A stretch of DNA of 64,000 nucleotides from Entomoplasma ellychniae (GCF_002930155.1 NZ_PHND01000001.1:744001-808000); one strand, 5' to 3'. Positions 21,097-31,012 are shown, counted from the first letter of the stretch. Notes: generated by a model from the letters alone, not told the origin. Program-made: numbers and translations.

Positions 21097-21116
21097 AACT
21101 CTTAGGAGTTTTTTTT
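21097..21116 (+). terminator. terminator after the PTS gene
   Basis: AACTC pairs with GAGTT around TTAG, followed by six further T. Confidence 0.7.
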
Positions 21117-21118
21117 AA

Positions 21119-21126
21119 TATAAAAT
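21119..21126 (+). promoter_or_regulatory. -10 element at the serine hydrolase start
   Basis: TATAAAAT ends seven bases before the ATG at 21133, and no ribosome site is visible, so this gene may also be translated from a leaderless transcript. Confidence 0.4.
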
Positions 21127-21132
21127 TAAAGC

Positions 21133-22254
21133 ATGATATTTAATAAAACACAAAAAACGATAAATAAATTAATTACAGAAAAAGTTTTTCATGGAGCTGT
21201 TATAAAAATTGTAAAAGATAATAAAGAATTATTTTTTGATGCATTTGGTTATAATGATTTTGAAAATAATGTTATTATGAAAAAAGATAATATATTTTCT
21301 CTATATTCAATGTCAAAACCAATAACAGTTGTAGCTGCTTTGATTTTGCAAGAAAGAAAACAATTATGTTTAGAAGAAAATATTCAAAAATATTATCCAA
21401 ATTTTTCAAAGGTAATAACAATAAAACAATTATTAACTATGACATCTGGATTAACTTATTTTTGAGATCAAAATAAATCTACACTTGAGTTACAAAAAAT
21501 TAAGAAAAAAATTGAAGAAGAAAATATAACTCTTCAAGAATTTTGCCAACTTGTAAGTAAGATTGAATTAGAATACAATCCTGGTCAAGATTGACATTAT
21601 GGGCTTAGTTTAGATATTTTAGGTGGAATTATTGAAAAGATTACAAATATGAAATTTCAAGATTTTGTGTTAAAAGAAATAGCAAAACCTTTAAAAATGA
21701 ATGATACTGATTTTGAAATAAATGACTTATCCAGAAAAACAGTTGTATATGCATCGCTTTTGAATGAAACTCAAAACATTTTAAAACCTAATCATAATTG
21801 ATCTTGAATGTTAGCAAAACATTCACTTAAAACTAATGCAGCATTTGGAGGTCATGGGATATTTTCTACAACTGATGATTATTCAAAATTTTTAAATTCA
21901 CTTTTAGTATCTAAACACCATAACCAACATTTAATATCAACAGCATCCATAAAAGAGATGTCATCTGATCAAATTGGTGATTTAAAAACTATTTTTAATC
22001 AAAGATCATCTTTTAATTCGGATTATACTTATGGGTATGGTGTTAGAGTAAGACTAAAGAACAAAAATTTACCTTTAACTGAAATTGAAGAATTTGGTTG
22101 AGATGGTGCTTTAGGTTCTTTTGGTATTGTTGATCCTGTTAATAATATAACAATAACGTTTATGATTTCCACTTTCCCAGGCAATAATAAACTTGTTAGA
22201 AATTGAATGTGAGAAGCTATCTACGAAGATTTAAGAAATAGCAAAATAATATAA
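21133..22254 (+). CDS. serine hydrolase, beta-lactamase/DD-peptidase fold
   Basis: The 373-residue product has the motifs of the class C beta-lactamase/esterase fold: SMSK at residues 59-62 (nucleophile Ser59 and Lys62), Tyr156 in HYGLS as the second motif, and WDGALG as the counterpart of the HxG/KTG motif. The organism has no peptidoglycan, so a penicillin-binding role is unlikely. An esterase or peptidase acting on small esters or peptides is more plausible. No signal peptide is visible, so it is probably cytoplasmic. Several Trp are TGA. Confidence 0.82.
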
Positions 22255-22258
22255 CAAA

Positions 22259-22287
22259 AAGCTTGGTAAAACCAAGCTTGTTTTTTT
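22259..22287 (+). terminator. strong terminator after the serine hydrolase
   Basis: AAGCTTGGT and ACCAAGCTT form a perfect 9-bp stem around AAA, followed by G and seven T. It ends just before the 3' end of the tmRNA gene on the other strand. Confidence 0.9.
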
Positions 22288-22290
22288 CAA

Positions 22291-22684
22291 TGGTGGAGAT
22301 GGTGGGAATTGAACCCACGTCCAAAACACCCTTTTATATAACTTCTACAGTTTATATTATTTTCAAATTATGTTAAGTTAATTAAAATAATCAAAAGCTT
22401 AAATTAACATTCATAATGAAATTCAGAATTTATTTATTATGATCATAATTCCTATTAGAGAGGGTATCAACTACAAATAAACCCTAAAATTATCTGTAGT
22501 GCCAAACATTAGTCTAAACTAGGCAGCGAATGCGTAGTTAGCTTGTCCATTCATTAAGAATGAAGGAACTTCGTTTGTTTCAGTTTTGTTTTTGTTTGCA
22601 TTTTATCAAACCTAGAAGTATTATGGTCTACCAGACCACTGCCGTTATATAAACTAAGCATCCTGTCGAATCCAGGACATCCCC
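22291..22684 (-). ncRNA. ssrA: transfer-messenger RNA (tmRNA)
   Basis: tmRNA rescues ribosomes stalled on broken mRNA. On the minus strand the 5' end reads GGGGATGTCCTGGATTCGA, the hallmark start. The 3' end carries the T-arm GGGTTCAATTCCCACC and ends with the acceptor strand and CCA. Both ends together form the alanine tRNA-like part. The internal tag frame is at 22519-22599. A perfect TATAAT on the minus strand (22693-22698) lies nine bases before the 5' end. SmpB and RNase R are encoded 4 kb upstream. Confidence 0.96.
22519..22599 (-). other. tmRNA proteolysis-tag reading frame
   Basis: The resume codon GCA at 22597-22599 begins a 26-codon tag that starts ANKNKTETNEVPSF and ends GQANYAFAA before TAG. 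From memory, the Mesoplasma florum tag has the same beginning (ANKN), the same middle (TNEVP) and the same NYAFA ending, and is degraded by Lon because these organisms lack ClpXP. This one ends in one extra Ala. Confidence 0.9.
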
Positions 22685-22692
22685 ATATATTT

Positions 22693-22702
22693 ATTATATA
22701 AT
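22693..22702. promoter_or_regulatory. overlapping divergent -10 boxes of ssrA and mgtE
   Basis: The 10-bp palindrome ATTATATAAT provides TATAAT for the minus strand (22693-22698, tmRNA) and for the plus strand (22697-22702, mgtE). Two polymerases could not use it at once. Confidence 0.55.
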
Positions 22703-22741
22703 ATTAATAAATAAATTTTAAAATAAATAAGAGAGAATAAT

Positions 22742-24139
22742 ATGCAAACCTTAGAACAAATAGAACAACAGTTAAAATTATATTTAGAATCAAAAGATTT
22801 AAAATCTTTAAGACAAATGTCAAAAGATACACAATATGTTGATTTTGCAGAAGCGATGGAGCGTTTTGAATCAAAAGATGTTTTAAAAATATTTAGACTA
22901 TTAGAAGTTGAAACAGCTGCAGAAATTTTTACTTATTTAGATGCTGACCATCAAGAATATATTATTCAAGCTTTTAACGGGGATGAGATTAAAGAAATAA
23001 TTGATGAGTTATACACTGATGATATTATTGATTTAATTGATGAAATGCCAAGTGAAGTTGTTAAAAAGATTTTGAAATCAACAACTCAAGATGTTAGAAA
23101 AAATATTAATAATATTTTAAAATACCCTGAATATAGTGCTGGGGCTATTATGAGTATTAACTTTACTGAACTTCAAGAGGACATGACTGTTGAGATGGCA
23201 ATTAAAGCTATTAAAAGAAGGCATGAGGATTATGATGAAATAGATGATTTATTTGTTATTAATAAATCTAATAAATTATTAGGTTGATTAGAAATTAAAC
23301 AATTAATTATTAATGATCCTAAAGCTTTATTAAAAGATTTAATGCAAACTAAAATAATTAGTGTTCCAGTTGATATGAAGCAAGAAGAAGTTGCTCATAA
23401 TTTTAAAAGATATGATATTAACACTTTACCAGTGGTTGACAAAAACAATGAATTAATTGGAATCATAACTGTTGATGATGTAATTGATGTTTTAGTGGAA
23501 GAATCAACAGAAGATATTCAAAACTTTTCAGGCATAGATGCTGATGATGTTGATTCTGATTATTTTGAAACTTCATTATTTAACATGTTTAAATCAAGAA
23601 TTACATCTTTGTCAGGGATATTGATTTTAGGTGTGATAACTCACATTTTAGTTTCAACATTTTTATCGTTAAGTAATATTAAACTTGAAGATAAAACCCA
23701 GCCTTTCCTTTTAATGGTACCTATTATTATTGTTGTTATAGGCTTGTGTAATACAATATCAACTCAAATATCTTTAATGACAATAAGATCTTTGTCTTTA
23801 AATCAAATTCATAAAAAAGAAATTAAAGAAATATTACTTAAAGAGGCTTTGGTTTCTTTAATATTAGCAATATCATTAGTTTTAATCAACCTTGTAAGGT
23901 TGTCGATAGTTTATTTGATAGAAGATCAATCAATTTCTAGAGCCCAATTGCAAGTTATGCTTTATTCTAGTCTAGGTATTTTTATTTGTGTTTTAATTTG
24001 CAACATTTTAGGTGTAATACTCCCAATCATCTTTAAAAAAATGAAAATTGACCCATCAGTATTTTCAACTCCAGTAATTACAACTATTGTAGATATTATT
24101 TGCGTTTTGTGCTTTTTTGGATTGGTATTGTTGGTTTAA
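22742..24139 (+). CDS. mgtE: magnesium transporter MgtE
   Basis: MgtE (465 aa) is a Mg2+-gated Mg2+ channel. An acidic N-terminal helical domain (about 1-125) with YLDADHQEYIIQAF and two CBS domains (about 135-255) form the cytoplasmic Mg2+ sensor. A C-terminal membrane domain of about five helices (285-465) forms the pore. TGA at 23285-23287 is Trp. AAGAGAG precedes the ATG. With a leader of only about 35 bases, control is most likely through the protein's own gating and not an RNA switch. trmB follows after one base. Confidence 0.95.
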
Positions 24140-24140
24140 T

Positions 24141-24812
24141 ATGAGATTAAGAAACAAACCTTGAGTTAGAGAATTTTTAAAAGCAAATAAAAAATATTTA
24201 ATTTTTTGAGAAAAAGAAAATGAAGCTTTAAATTTAAGATCATTATTTCAAACTAATCAATTATGTCAATTAGAAATTGGATGTGGTAAAGGTAGTTTTA
24301 TTTCTCAGCAAGCTTTACAAAATGCTGACATTAATTATATTGGAATGGAAAAAGTGACAACAGTTGTCGGGGTAGCTTTAAAAAGATCACTAAAGTTATT
24401 TAAAGAAAACAATAAAGAAATGAGTAATTTAAAATACTTTAATTATTTTGCAGAAGATTTATCTTTTATATTTAAGAAAAATTCTATTGATAAAATATAT
24501 TTAAATTTTTCAGATCCTTGACCAAAAGCAAAGCATGAGAAAAAAAGGTTAATGCATAATAACTTTTTAAAGATTTATGCATATATTTTAAAAGAATTTG
24601 GAACAATAGAATTTAAAACAGACAATGATGTATTTTTTGAATTTGCAATTGAACAAATAAATCAAAACCCTCATTGATTAATTATTAGTCAAACAACTGA
24701 TTTATATAATGAACCAATACTATTAAAAAATAATGTTGCTACTGAGTATGAAACTAAATTTCACGCAATGGGTAAAAATATCAATAAATTAATTATTAAA
24801 AAGACAAATTAA
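24141..24812 (+). CDS. trmB: tRNA (guanine-N7)-methyltransferase
   Basis: TrmB (223 aa) methylates G46 in the variable loop of tRNAs. The start RLRNKPWVREF, the SAM motif LEIGCGKGSF and the catalytic-region motif NFSDPWPKAKHEKKRL are typical. Four of its Trp codons are TGA, so it appears as no long open frame under the standard code. It lies one base after mgtE and has no clear ribosome site of its own, so translation is probably coupled. Confidence 0.95.
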
Positions 24813-24836
24813 CTTGCTATTTTGCAAGTTTTTTTA
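24811..24836 (+). terminator. terminator after trmB
   Basis: AACTTGC/GCAAGTT, a 7-bp stem with a 6-base loop, followed by T. Confidence 0.85.
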
Positions 24837-24862
24837 TTAATAAGAAAAAGAGGTGTATTAAT

Positions 24863-26188
24863 ATGAAACTTTTACTAGTAATTATTTTTTTAATATTTAA
24901 TGTTTCAACTCCAACAAAAACTTTTCATTCAAAAGAGCAATCAAGATTAATTGTAAATAATGAAAAACACTATCCTACAGTTCAATTTAATAATGAATTT
25001 ATATTTAGACAAGAAAAATTGGAAAAAAATGAAGACTTAGAATTGGGATACATTCATGATTTTAAATTTAAAATCAAAGAGTTAGAAAAGTACAAAAAAG
25101 CTTATTTTTCATTCCAACTTGAAATTACTTTTGAAGAAAATGTAACATTTAATGATAATAAAAAAAACTCTTATTTAGATGTAGTTAAAACTGAATGAAC
25201 TGATCAAACTATTTCACAATTTTATTTAAAATCAAGAGAATATTTTAATGTTAATTTTAAAAGTTTGCAAATAACCCCAGAAATTTATTTAACTGTTGAA
25301 GATGACGGAAAAGTTACTTTGAAATTAGTGCACAAAGATTTTTTAAGAATTTGAACCAGAAACCAAAATATTTTTAAAAGTAGAACACTGAAAATAAGAA
25401 ATATAAAAGTTTCATTTAAACCAAAAGAAGAGTTATTATTTTTAGAGAATCAGATAGTCGAATTAACTTATCAACCCAAATTAATATTAAGCACTTTAGA
25501 AAAAATTAATGAAGAAGTTAATAAAAAAATAATAACCCTATTAAAAATACAAAAAGTTGACCCTGTAATTTTTAATTATTTTTATAAGATTGAAAATTTT
25601 CAAACACAAGAGCTAAATATACTAAACGAAATTAGTTCAAATTTTAGGCATGTAATATGGAAAAAAATTTTGTACTCAGATAACATTAAAAAAGATACTT
25701 TTTTTAAATCACTGACAGAACCAATAATAAAAATAGCTTTTAACCAAGAAATATACGTTGATCAAATAGGTATCAATCTTCAGTTACAAACTAAAACTCC
25801 AAAAAACAATTTAAATGAACAAAAAGTTTTTGATGAATTGTTTAACCAAGAAATTTGATTTAAAGAGTATTTAAAAATTAGAAAAATAAATACAGATTCT
25901 TATCAAATATATTCAGATTGCAAAAATATAAAAGATTCATTAGTTATAAAAGTCACATCTTTAAATAACCCTTATATTGATAAAGAAATTTTAATACCTA
26001 AAGAAGATTTAAAGGATTCTAAAGATGAGTTTGATAAAGAAAATTTAGGATATGAAACGATAAAAGAAAAAACGAGTAAAAATAACACTAAATCATTTAT
26101 ACTATTTGCAATTTCGATTTCTTCAGCTTTAATTTTATGTTTTGCAGTTTTGCTTAAAAATTTTTATGTTAAGTTTATTAAAAAATAA
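24863..26188 (+). CDS. hypothetical type I membrane protein
   Basis: Not recognised. The 441-residue protein begins with a short signal peptide (KLLLVIIFLIFNVSTPT) without a lipobox Cys. It then has about 390 residues of charged, strand-rich sequence, presumably extracellular, and ends with a transmembrane helix (about 413-432) and a basic tail. Five Trp are TGA. AAGAGG precedes the ATG. Its stop lies 37 bases before a PP2C phosphatase and a Ser/Thr kinase, so it could be the outside sensor or a phosphorylation target of that pair (inference). Confidence 0.75.
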
Positions 26189-26225
26189 AAGTGTTAAAAT
26201 AAAATATAGATTAAAGGGGAAAACG

Positions 26226-26990
26226 ATGAAGTTTAAAATCGAAGGAATCACTAATATTGGTAATTATAGAAAATCAAACCAAGATTTTATTGGTTTTTTA
26301 GATAAAAAGAATGGATCTTCGATTTCTGTAGTGTGTGATGGTATGGGTGGTCATGCACATGGTGAAATTGCATCAAAAATGGCAGTTGAGTTATTATTAA
26401 AAAACTTTCATGAAGTAGATTTATCTAATTTCACAGATAGTGAAATAAATGTTTGATTAAGAAATTCAATAAAACAAATACTTAAAGAAATGAAAGAATA
26501 TAGCAACATCAACATTGAAACTAAAGATATGGGCACAACATTAACTGCAATTTTATTTGTAAATAAAAAAGCATTCGTTGTTAATGTAGGGGACTCTAGA
26601 ACTTACAAAATAAGCAAAAATAAAATATCACAAGTAACTAAAGATCAAAATTTATGAAATGACACAAAAAATAAAGAGGAAAAGAAAAAAGAAATTAAAA
26701 AGTTTTTAGGCGCTAAGTTTAATGAACTAACCTATTGAAAAGTTTTAACAAGTGCTCTTGGGCCAAATAAAAATTTAAAAATAGATACATATTTAATTAA
26801 AGAACCTATTGGAACATATGTTTTAACAACTGATGGTGTTCATGATTATATTGATGAAGTTACCCTTAAAGAAATGGTTTTAGAAAAAAGCAGACTAAAA
26901 ACAAAAGCAAAAGAAATAGTTTCATATGCTTTAAAAAATTTGTCTACTGATAATCTTTCTTTACTAATAGTTGAGGCATCAGGAGATTAA
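26226..26990 (+). CDS. prpC: PP2C-family protein phosphatase
   Basis: The 254-residue enzyme removes phosphate from Ser/Thr residues using two metal ions. The metal motif DGMGGH is at residues 38-43, with GDSRTY and LTTDGVHDY further on and a final Asp in STDNLSLLIV. TGA codons give Trp at 26453 and elsewhere. AAAGGGG lies seven bases before ATG 26226. It pairs with the kinase gene five bases downstream, as prpC pairs with prkC in Bacillus. Confidence 0.93.
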
Positions 26991-26994
26991 AATT

Positions 26995-28152
26995 ATGAGA
27001 AGTCCGATTGAAATAGAAAAAATAACAAGAGTTGATGAATTGGAAGAAAACGAGTTTGTTAATCTTAAAGTTTCTAATAGGTACATTTTAATGGATCAAA
27101 TTGGGAAGGGTACTTTTGGTGTTGTTTACAAAGCTAAAGATTTGCTTGACAGTAAAACTTCTAAAAATGAGTTTGTTGCGATTAAAATAATGGTGTTACC
27201 AAAATCAAAAACTGAAAAAAATAAAATAATAGAATCTGAAATCAAAGATGAAATTAAAAAGTATTCTAATCAGATTTTTAACAGTAGAGTTGTTAACATT
27301 AAAGATTCTTTTGAATGAAATAAGTTATTATTTATAGTTATGGAATATGTTGATGGTAAATCTTTTAAAGATTTAATTAAAGAAACTAGTTCTATTTTAA
27401 CTTATGAAGAAATAATATATTACTTCAGTGAAATTGCTCTTGCAATACAAGGGATGCATGATATGAAAATGATTCATAGAGATTTAAAACCAGATAATAT
27501 ATTGCTAACAAGTAATAATAAAATAAAAATTACTGATTTTGGTATCTCACATATTAAAGGTTTTGTTAGTGAAGATGGAAATTTACAAAAAACAAAAAAA
27601 CCAAGCTCACCTGGGACTCCTAGATATTCTTCCCCTGAACAAATTTTAGACGCAACTAAATTAGAAGATTTATCATCTTATCAAGCAGATATTTATTCGT
27701 TTGGAGTTATGATGTATGAAACAGCTACAGGAACATCAATTATTAAAGCACATGACCAATCTTTTTCTCTATCAAAAGAAAAAGGTAAAAGTATTCAAGA
27801 TTTTTTCTTAAATCAAACATTAATTAAAAAATTCATTTTACCATCACATATAAATCCAAAAATTAGTAATAGTTTAGAAAACATTATTATGAAATGTTTA
27901 GAAAAAAACCCTGAGGATAGATATGGCACTGCAACAGAAGTTTACAACGATTTAATGAAGTTAGAAAAAAAAGAAAAAGTCGAAAAAAATTATAAGCAAA
28001 ACACATTAAAAAGTGAAGACAAAATTTATAAAAATCCAGAAAATGAAGTATTCATATCTTTTAATAAAAAGTTCTTTAAAAAAATTGTGTTGCCTGCTGT
28101 AGTTATTATTATTTTTATGTTTACCTTTTTATTGGTTATAAACCTACTATAA
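26995..28152 (+). CDS. prkC: Ser/Thr protein kinase, PrkC-like without PASTA domains
   Basis: The 385-residue protein has a complete Hanks-type kinase domain: glycine loop GKGTFGVVYKA near residue 37, VAIK with Lys64, catalytic HRDLKPDN near residue 161, then ITDFG, and SPEQ in place of APE. A transmembrane helix is the last element (KKIVLPAVVIIIFMF...), leaving essentially nothing outside the cell. The PASTA repeats that sense wall fragments in PrkC are absent, fitting a wall-less cell. ATG 26995 has AGGAG nine bases upstream, inside prpC. It is followed after seven bases by rsgA. Confidence 0.93.
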
Positions 28153-28159
28153 GGAGTTT

Positions 28160-29056
28160 ATGAAAGCAAAAATAATACAAATAAATAGCAATTCTAGTTC
28201 TGTTTTAACTGAGCTCAATCAAATTTATACAGCATCAATCAAAGGCAATATTAAAAAAAAATTATCACCAATTGTTGGGGACAATGTTATTTTAGAATTT
28301 TTAAAAAACAATGAAGTACAAATTATTGATATTAAAGAAAGAATTAATCTATTATATAGACCAAAAATAGCTAATGTAGATCAAGCAATAATAGTTACTT
28401 CTTTATACGAACCACTTTTTTCATCTTTTATTTTAAATAAATACATTATGCTAAGTCAAGCAAAAAAAATTAAACCAATATTGCTATTCACTAAATTTGA
28501 TTTATTAAAAGTAAAAAAAGAGTACAAAGAAGTAATGAATAAAATAAAGAATTATATAGATTTGGATTTTCATGTTATTATTCTTGATAATAAAAATGAA
28601 CAAAATTACAAATTAGAATTAGGGCAGTTAAAATCTTTGCTAGTAAATAAAGTTTCATTTTTTACAGGTCAAACTGGCGCTGGAAAATCAACAACTTTGA
28701 ATCATTTTTTACCTAATGAAGTTATTAGAACTAATGAAATATCTATTAAATTAAATAGAGGTAAACATACAACTACATCTGTAAAGATATATAGCTTAGA
28801 TGATAATTTATTAATTGCTGATACGCCAGGTTTTTCATCTTTTGAATTACAAGATATAAAAATTGAAGACATATTAAAAACTTTTTCACCATTTTTACTA
28901 TACAAAAGTGATTGTAAGTTTTTAGATTGTACACATATACATGAAAAAAAATGTGGAGTTAAAAGTGCAGTAAATAAAGGAAATATGCCATTATTCATGT
29001 ATGATGATTATAAAAAGGTTTATGAAGAACTTTTATCAAGAAAGGTAAAATATTAA
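28160..29056 (+). CDS. rsgA: ribosome small subunit GTPase RsgA
   Basis: RsgA (298 aa) is a circularly permuted GTPase that matures 30S subunits. An OB-fold N-terminus is followed by the permuted G motifs: TKFDLL (G4) comes before GQTGAGKSTTLN (G1), then DTPGFSSF (G3). A zinc finger, CKFLDCTHIHEKKCG, lies near residue 253. AAGGAG precedes the ATG. The stop overlaps the rpe start as TAATG. The order prpC-prkC-rsgA-rpe-thiN matches Bacillus. Confidence 0.95.
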   Translation: MKAKIIQINSNSSSVLTELNQIYTASIKGNIKKKLSPIVGDNVILEFLKNNEVQIIDIKERINLLYRPKIANVDQAIIVTSLYEPLFSSFILNKYIMLSQAKKIKPILLFTKFDLLKVKKEYKEVMNKIKNYIDLDFHVIILDNKNEQNYKLELGQLKSLLVNKVSFFTGQTGAGKSTTLNHFLPNEVIRTNEISIKLNRGKHTTTSVKIYSLDDNLLIADTPGFSSFELQDIKIEDILKTFSPFLLYKSDCKFLDCTHIHEKKCGVKSAVNKGNMPLFMYDDYKKVYEELLSRKVKY

Positions 29057-29727
29057 TGAACAAAACATTAACAATAGCACCTAGCATTTTGTCTGCTGAT
29101 TTCTTGGACTTAAGAAAAGAGTTACAAAAATGTGTTGATGCAGGTATTAAAATAATTCATTATGATGTAATGGACTTTGATTTTGTTCCAAATTTAACTT
29201 TTGGATCTAAAATTTTAAAAGATATAACAAATCAATTCGATTTAAATATAGATATACATTTTATGATTAAAGTTAAAACTTTAAATTTTTCTGATTTTTT
29301 TAATGAATTCATTAAGTGCAAACCTTTAATAATGACTATGCACATTGAATCAATGGAAACAGAACAAATAGAAATTTTTATAGAACTTTGCAAAAAAAAC
29401 AAAATTAAACCAAGTTTAGCTATATCTCCTAATACGCCGGTTGAAGAAGTTAATCCTTATTTAAAAAAAATTGAAAATATTTTAGTGATGAGCGTTCATC
29501 CTGGTTTTGGTGGACAGGCATTTTTAGAATCATGTATAAATAAAATAGAATATTTAAAAAAAATAAGAAAAGAAAAAAATCTTGACTACACAATTGAAGT
29601 TGATGGAGGAATTAACGAAACTACTTGTAAAATTGTTTCTAAAGCAGGAGCTGACATTGTGGTTGCAGGTAGTTATTTATTCGAATCAAGTAACTTTGAA
29701 ATTAGTTTGGAAAAATTAAATGATTAA
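29056..29727 (+). CDS. rpe: ribulose-phosphate 3-epimerase
   Basis: Rpe (223 aa) interconverts ribulose 5-phosphate and xylulose 5-phosphate in the pentose phosphate pathway. It is a TIM barrel with PSILSADFLDL at the start, the metal histidines in IHYDVMD and DIHFMI, and VHPGFGGQ and EVDGGIN near the phosphate site. It overlaps rsgA by one base and thiN by eight, so all are co-translated. Confidence 0.95.
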   Translation: MNKTLTIAPSILSADFLDLRKELQKCVDAGIKIIHYDVMDFDFVPNLTFGSKILKDITNQFDLNIDIHFMIKVKTLNFSDFFNEFIKCKPLIMTMHIESMETEQIEIFIELCKKNKIKPSLAISPNTPVEEVNPYLKKIENILVMSVHPGFGGQAFLESCINKIEYLKKIRKEKNLDYTIEVDGGINETTCKIVSKAGADIVVAGSYLFESSNFEISLEKLND

Positions 29728-30343
29728 AAGAGTGCTCATAGTTTGTTCAGAATCGAATATTAATTTAAACATGTTTAATAATCATAATAATTTTATTATT
29801 GGTGTTGAAAGAGGATGTTTAGATTTAATATCTAAAAAAATAAAAATAGATTTAGCTATTTCAGATTTTGATAGAGTTTTGCCAGCAGAATTAGCAATAA
29901 TTAAAGATTATGCAATTAAAATTGATGTTCAAAATTGCGAAAAGGACTATTTGGATGGAGAACTTGCAATTTTAAAAGCAAAGGAAATGTACCCTAATGC
30001 ACCAATTGTGTTTATTAGTAAACAAACCAAAAGATATGACATGTCATTGTCAGCTATAAACTTAGTTAAGAACTATGACATAAAATTCGTTAATGATGAA
30101 ACTTTAATCCAAAAATTACCTAAAGGCATTAATGAGTTGAGTTTTAGTAATTTTGAAATTTATACTTACATTAGTTTTTTTGCAATTAGTCACACCAAAA
30201 TTTCAATTAAAAATATGAAATATAATGTAAAGGATTTTGAATTTAATAGTTTTGATAATAAATGTATATCAAATGCGTTAATAATTAACCAAAACCCAAT
30301 TATATCAACTAGTAAAGAAATAATAGTTATAGCGAGTAAATAA
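29720..30343 (+). CDS. thiN: thiamine pyrophosphokinase
   Basis: This 207-residue protein matches the TPK family, which makes thiamine diphosphate from thiamine and ATP. The typical pattern is present: GVERGCLDLI, then AISDFDRV and CEKDYLDGELAI (usual form KDxTDxExAL), followed by a short C-terminal strand domain. Sequence similarity is weaker than for its neighbours. The Bacillus gene order supports the call. A palindromic terminator follows. Confidence 0.85.
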   Translation: MIKRVLIVCSESNINLNMFNNHNNFIIGVERGCLDLISKKIKIDLAISDFDRVLPAELAIIKDYAIKIDVQNCEKDYLDGELAILKAKEMYPNAPIVFISKQTKRYDMSLSAINLVKNYDIKFVNDETLIQKLPKGINELSFSNFEIYTYISFFAISHTKISIKNMKYNVKDFEFNSFDNKCISNALIINQNPIISTSKEIIVIASK

Positions 30344-30367
30344 AAAATCACAAATTTGTGATTTTTT
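30342..30367. terminator. bidirectional terminator after thiN
   Basis: AAAAAATCACAAA and its exact complement TTTGTGATTTTTT form a palindromic hairpin with A-run and T-run flanks. It serves thiN and the converging minus-strand gene. Confidence 0.85.
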
Positions 30368-30797
30368 ATTTTTTTGAACTTATGAGTTTATATCTTTTTT
30401 TAGCAGCCCTTAATTTTAATTCTGCTTTTTTTAACCTAATTTTTGAGCTTTTAATTTTTTCTTTTAAAGCTACTCTTTCATTAGAATTTTTATTTTTTTT
30501 ATGTTCTTGTATTCTTTGTTCTAATTCTAAAATGGCAACATTTTTTTCAGCTTTGGCAAGCTTTAATTCGCTTGTTGTTCTTTCAACCATTTCTTTAGAA
30601 TTAAAAAAACTAGTGTAGTCAATTGTCATTAGTTCTTGTGTTTGTTCGTCTTCATTAGCAAATATTCTGACAATTAATTTAAATTCTCTTGCAAGTTTTT
30701 TAGCTTCATTAACTGCATCTTCTTGAGTTATAAAACTTCCTAATTCATCATATATAACAATAACTTCTGAAACAGTTTTATTTATTTTCCATGGCAT
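30366..30797 (-). CDS. hypothetical coiled-coil protein
   Basis: Not recognised. The 143-residue protein has a small alpha/beta N-terminal half (VSEVIVIYDELGSFITQEDA, then AREFKLIVRIFANEDEQT) and a highly basic helical C-terminal half (about 80-143) likely to form coiled coil. AAGAGG lies upstream of the ATG on the minus strand. It stands alone between a terminator and a tRNA gene. Confidence 0.7.
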   Translation of the reverse strand: MPWKINKTVSEVIVIYDELGSFITQEDAVNEAKKLAREFKLIVRIFANEDEQTQELMTIDYTSFFNSKEMVERTTSELKLAKAEKNVAILELEQRIQEHKKNKNSNERVALKEKIKSSKIRLKKAELKLRAAKKRYKLISSKK

Positions 30798-30840
30798 ATA
30801 TTAAAACCTCTTATTATTTATAATTTTAGCATATTTAAAA

Positions 30841-30865
30841 AAATAAAAACCGATATAAATCGGTT
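30841..30865 (-). terminator. terminator of the tRNA-Leu gene
   Basis: On the minus strand AACCGAT/ATCGGTT forms a 7-bp stem with a 4-base loop, followed by TTTTTATTTTTTT, 12 bases after the tRNA. Confidence 0.8.
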
Positions 30866-30876
30866 GATGTTTTAAT

Positions 30877-30961
30877 TGGTGCCCTCTATCGGGGTCGAAC
30901 CGATACGAGTTTCCTCGTCAGATTTTGAATCTGATGCGTCTGCCTATTCCGCCAAGAGGGC
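30877..30961 (-). tRNA. tRNA-Leu (anticodon CAA)
   Basis: The minus strand folds as an 85-base class II tRNA: acceptor GCCCTCT/AGAGGGC with encoded ACCA, anticodon arm TCAGA-TTCAAAA-TCTGA giving anticodon CAA (reads UUG), a long variable arm CGAGGAAACTCG, and T-arm ATCGGTTCGACCCCGAT. It is a single tRNA with its own terminator. Confidence 0.96.
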
Positions 30962-31012
30962 ATAAACAAATTATAATACTTTTTTGATAAAATTATATTA
31001 AAGGAGCGAAAT

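Noticed and set aside
21133-22254. Antibiotic-resistance beta-lactamase
   Set aside because: The fold motifs fit the broad esterase/peptidase family, no export signal is present, and a wall-less cell has no target for beta-lactams.
30358-30618. Plus-strand hydrophobic open frame
   Set aside because: It is the antisense of the Lys-rich coiled-coil gene on the minus strand, whose Lys/Glu codons read as Phe/Leu on the other strand. It has no ribosome site.
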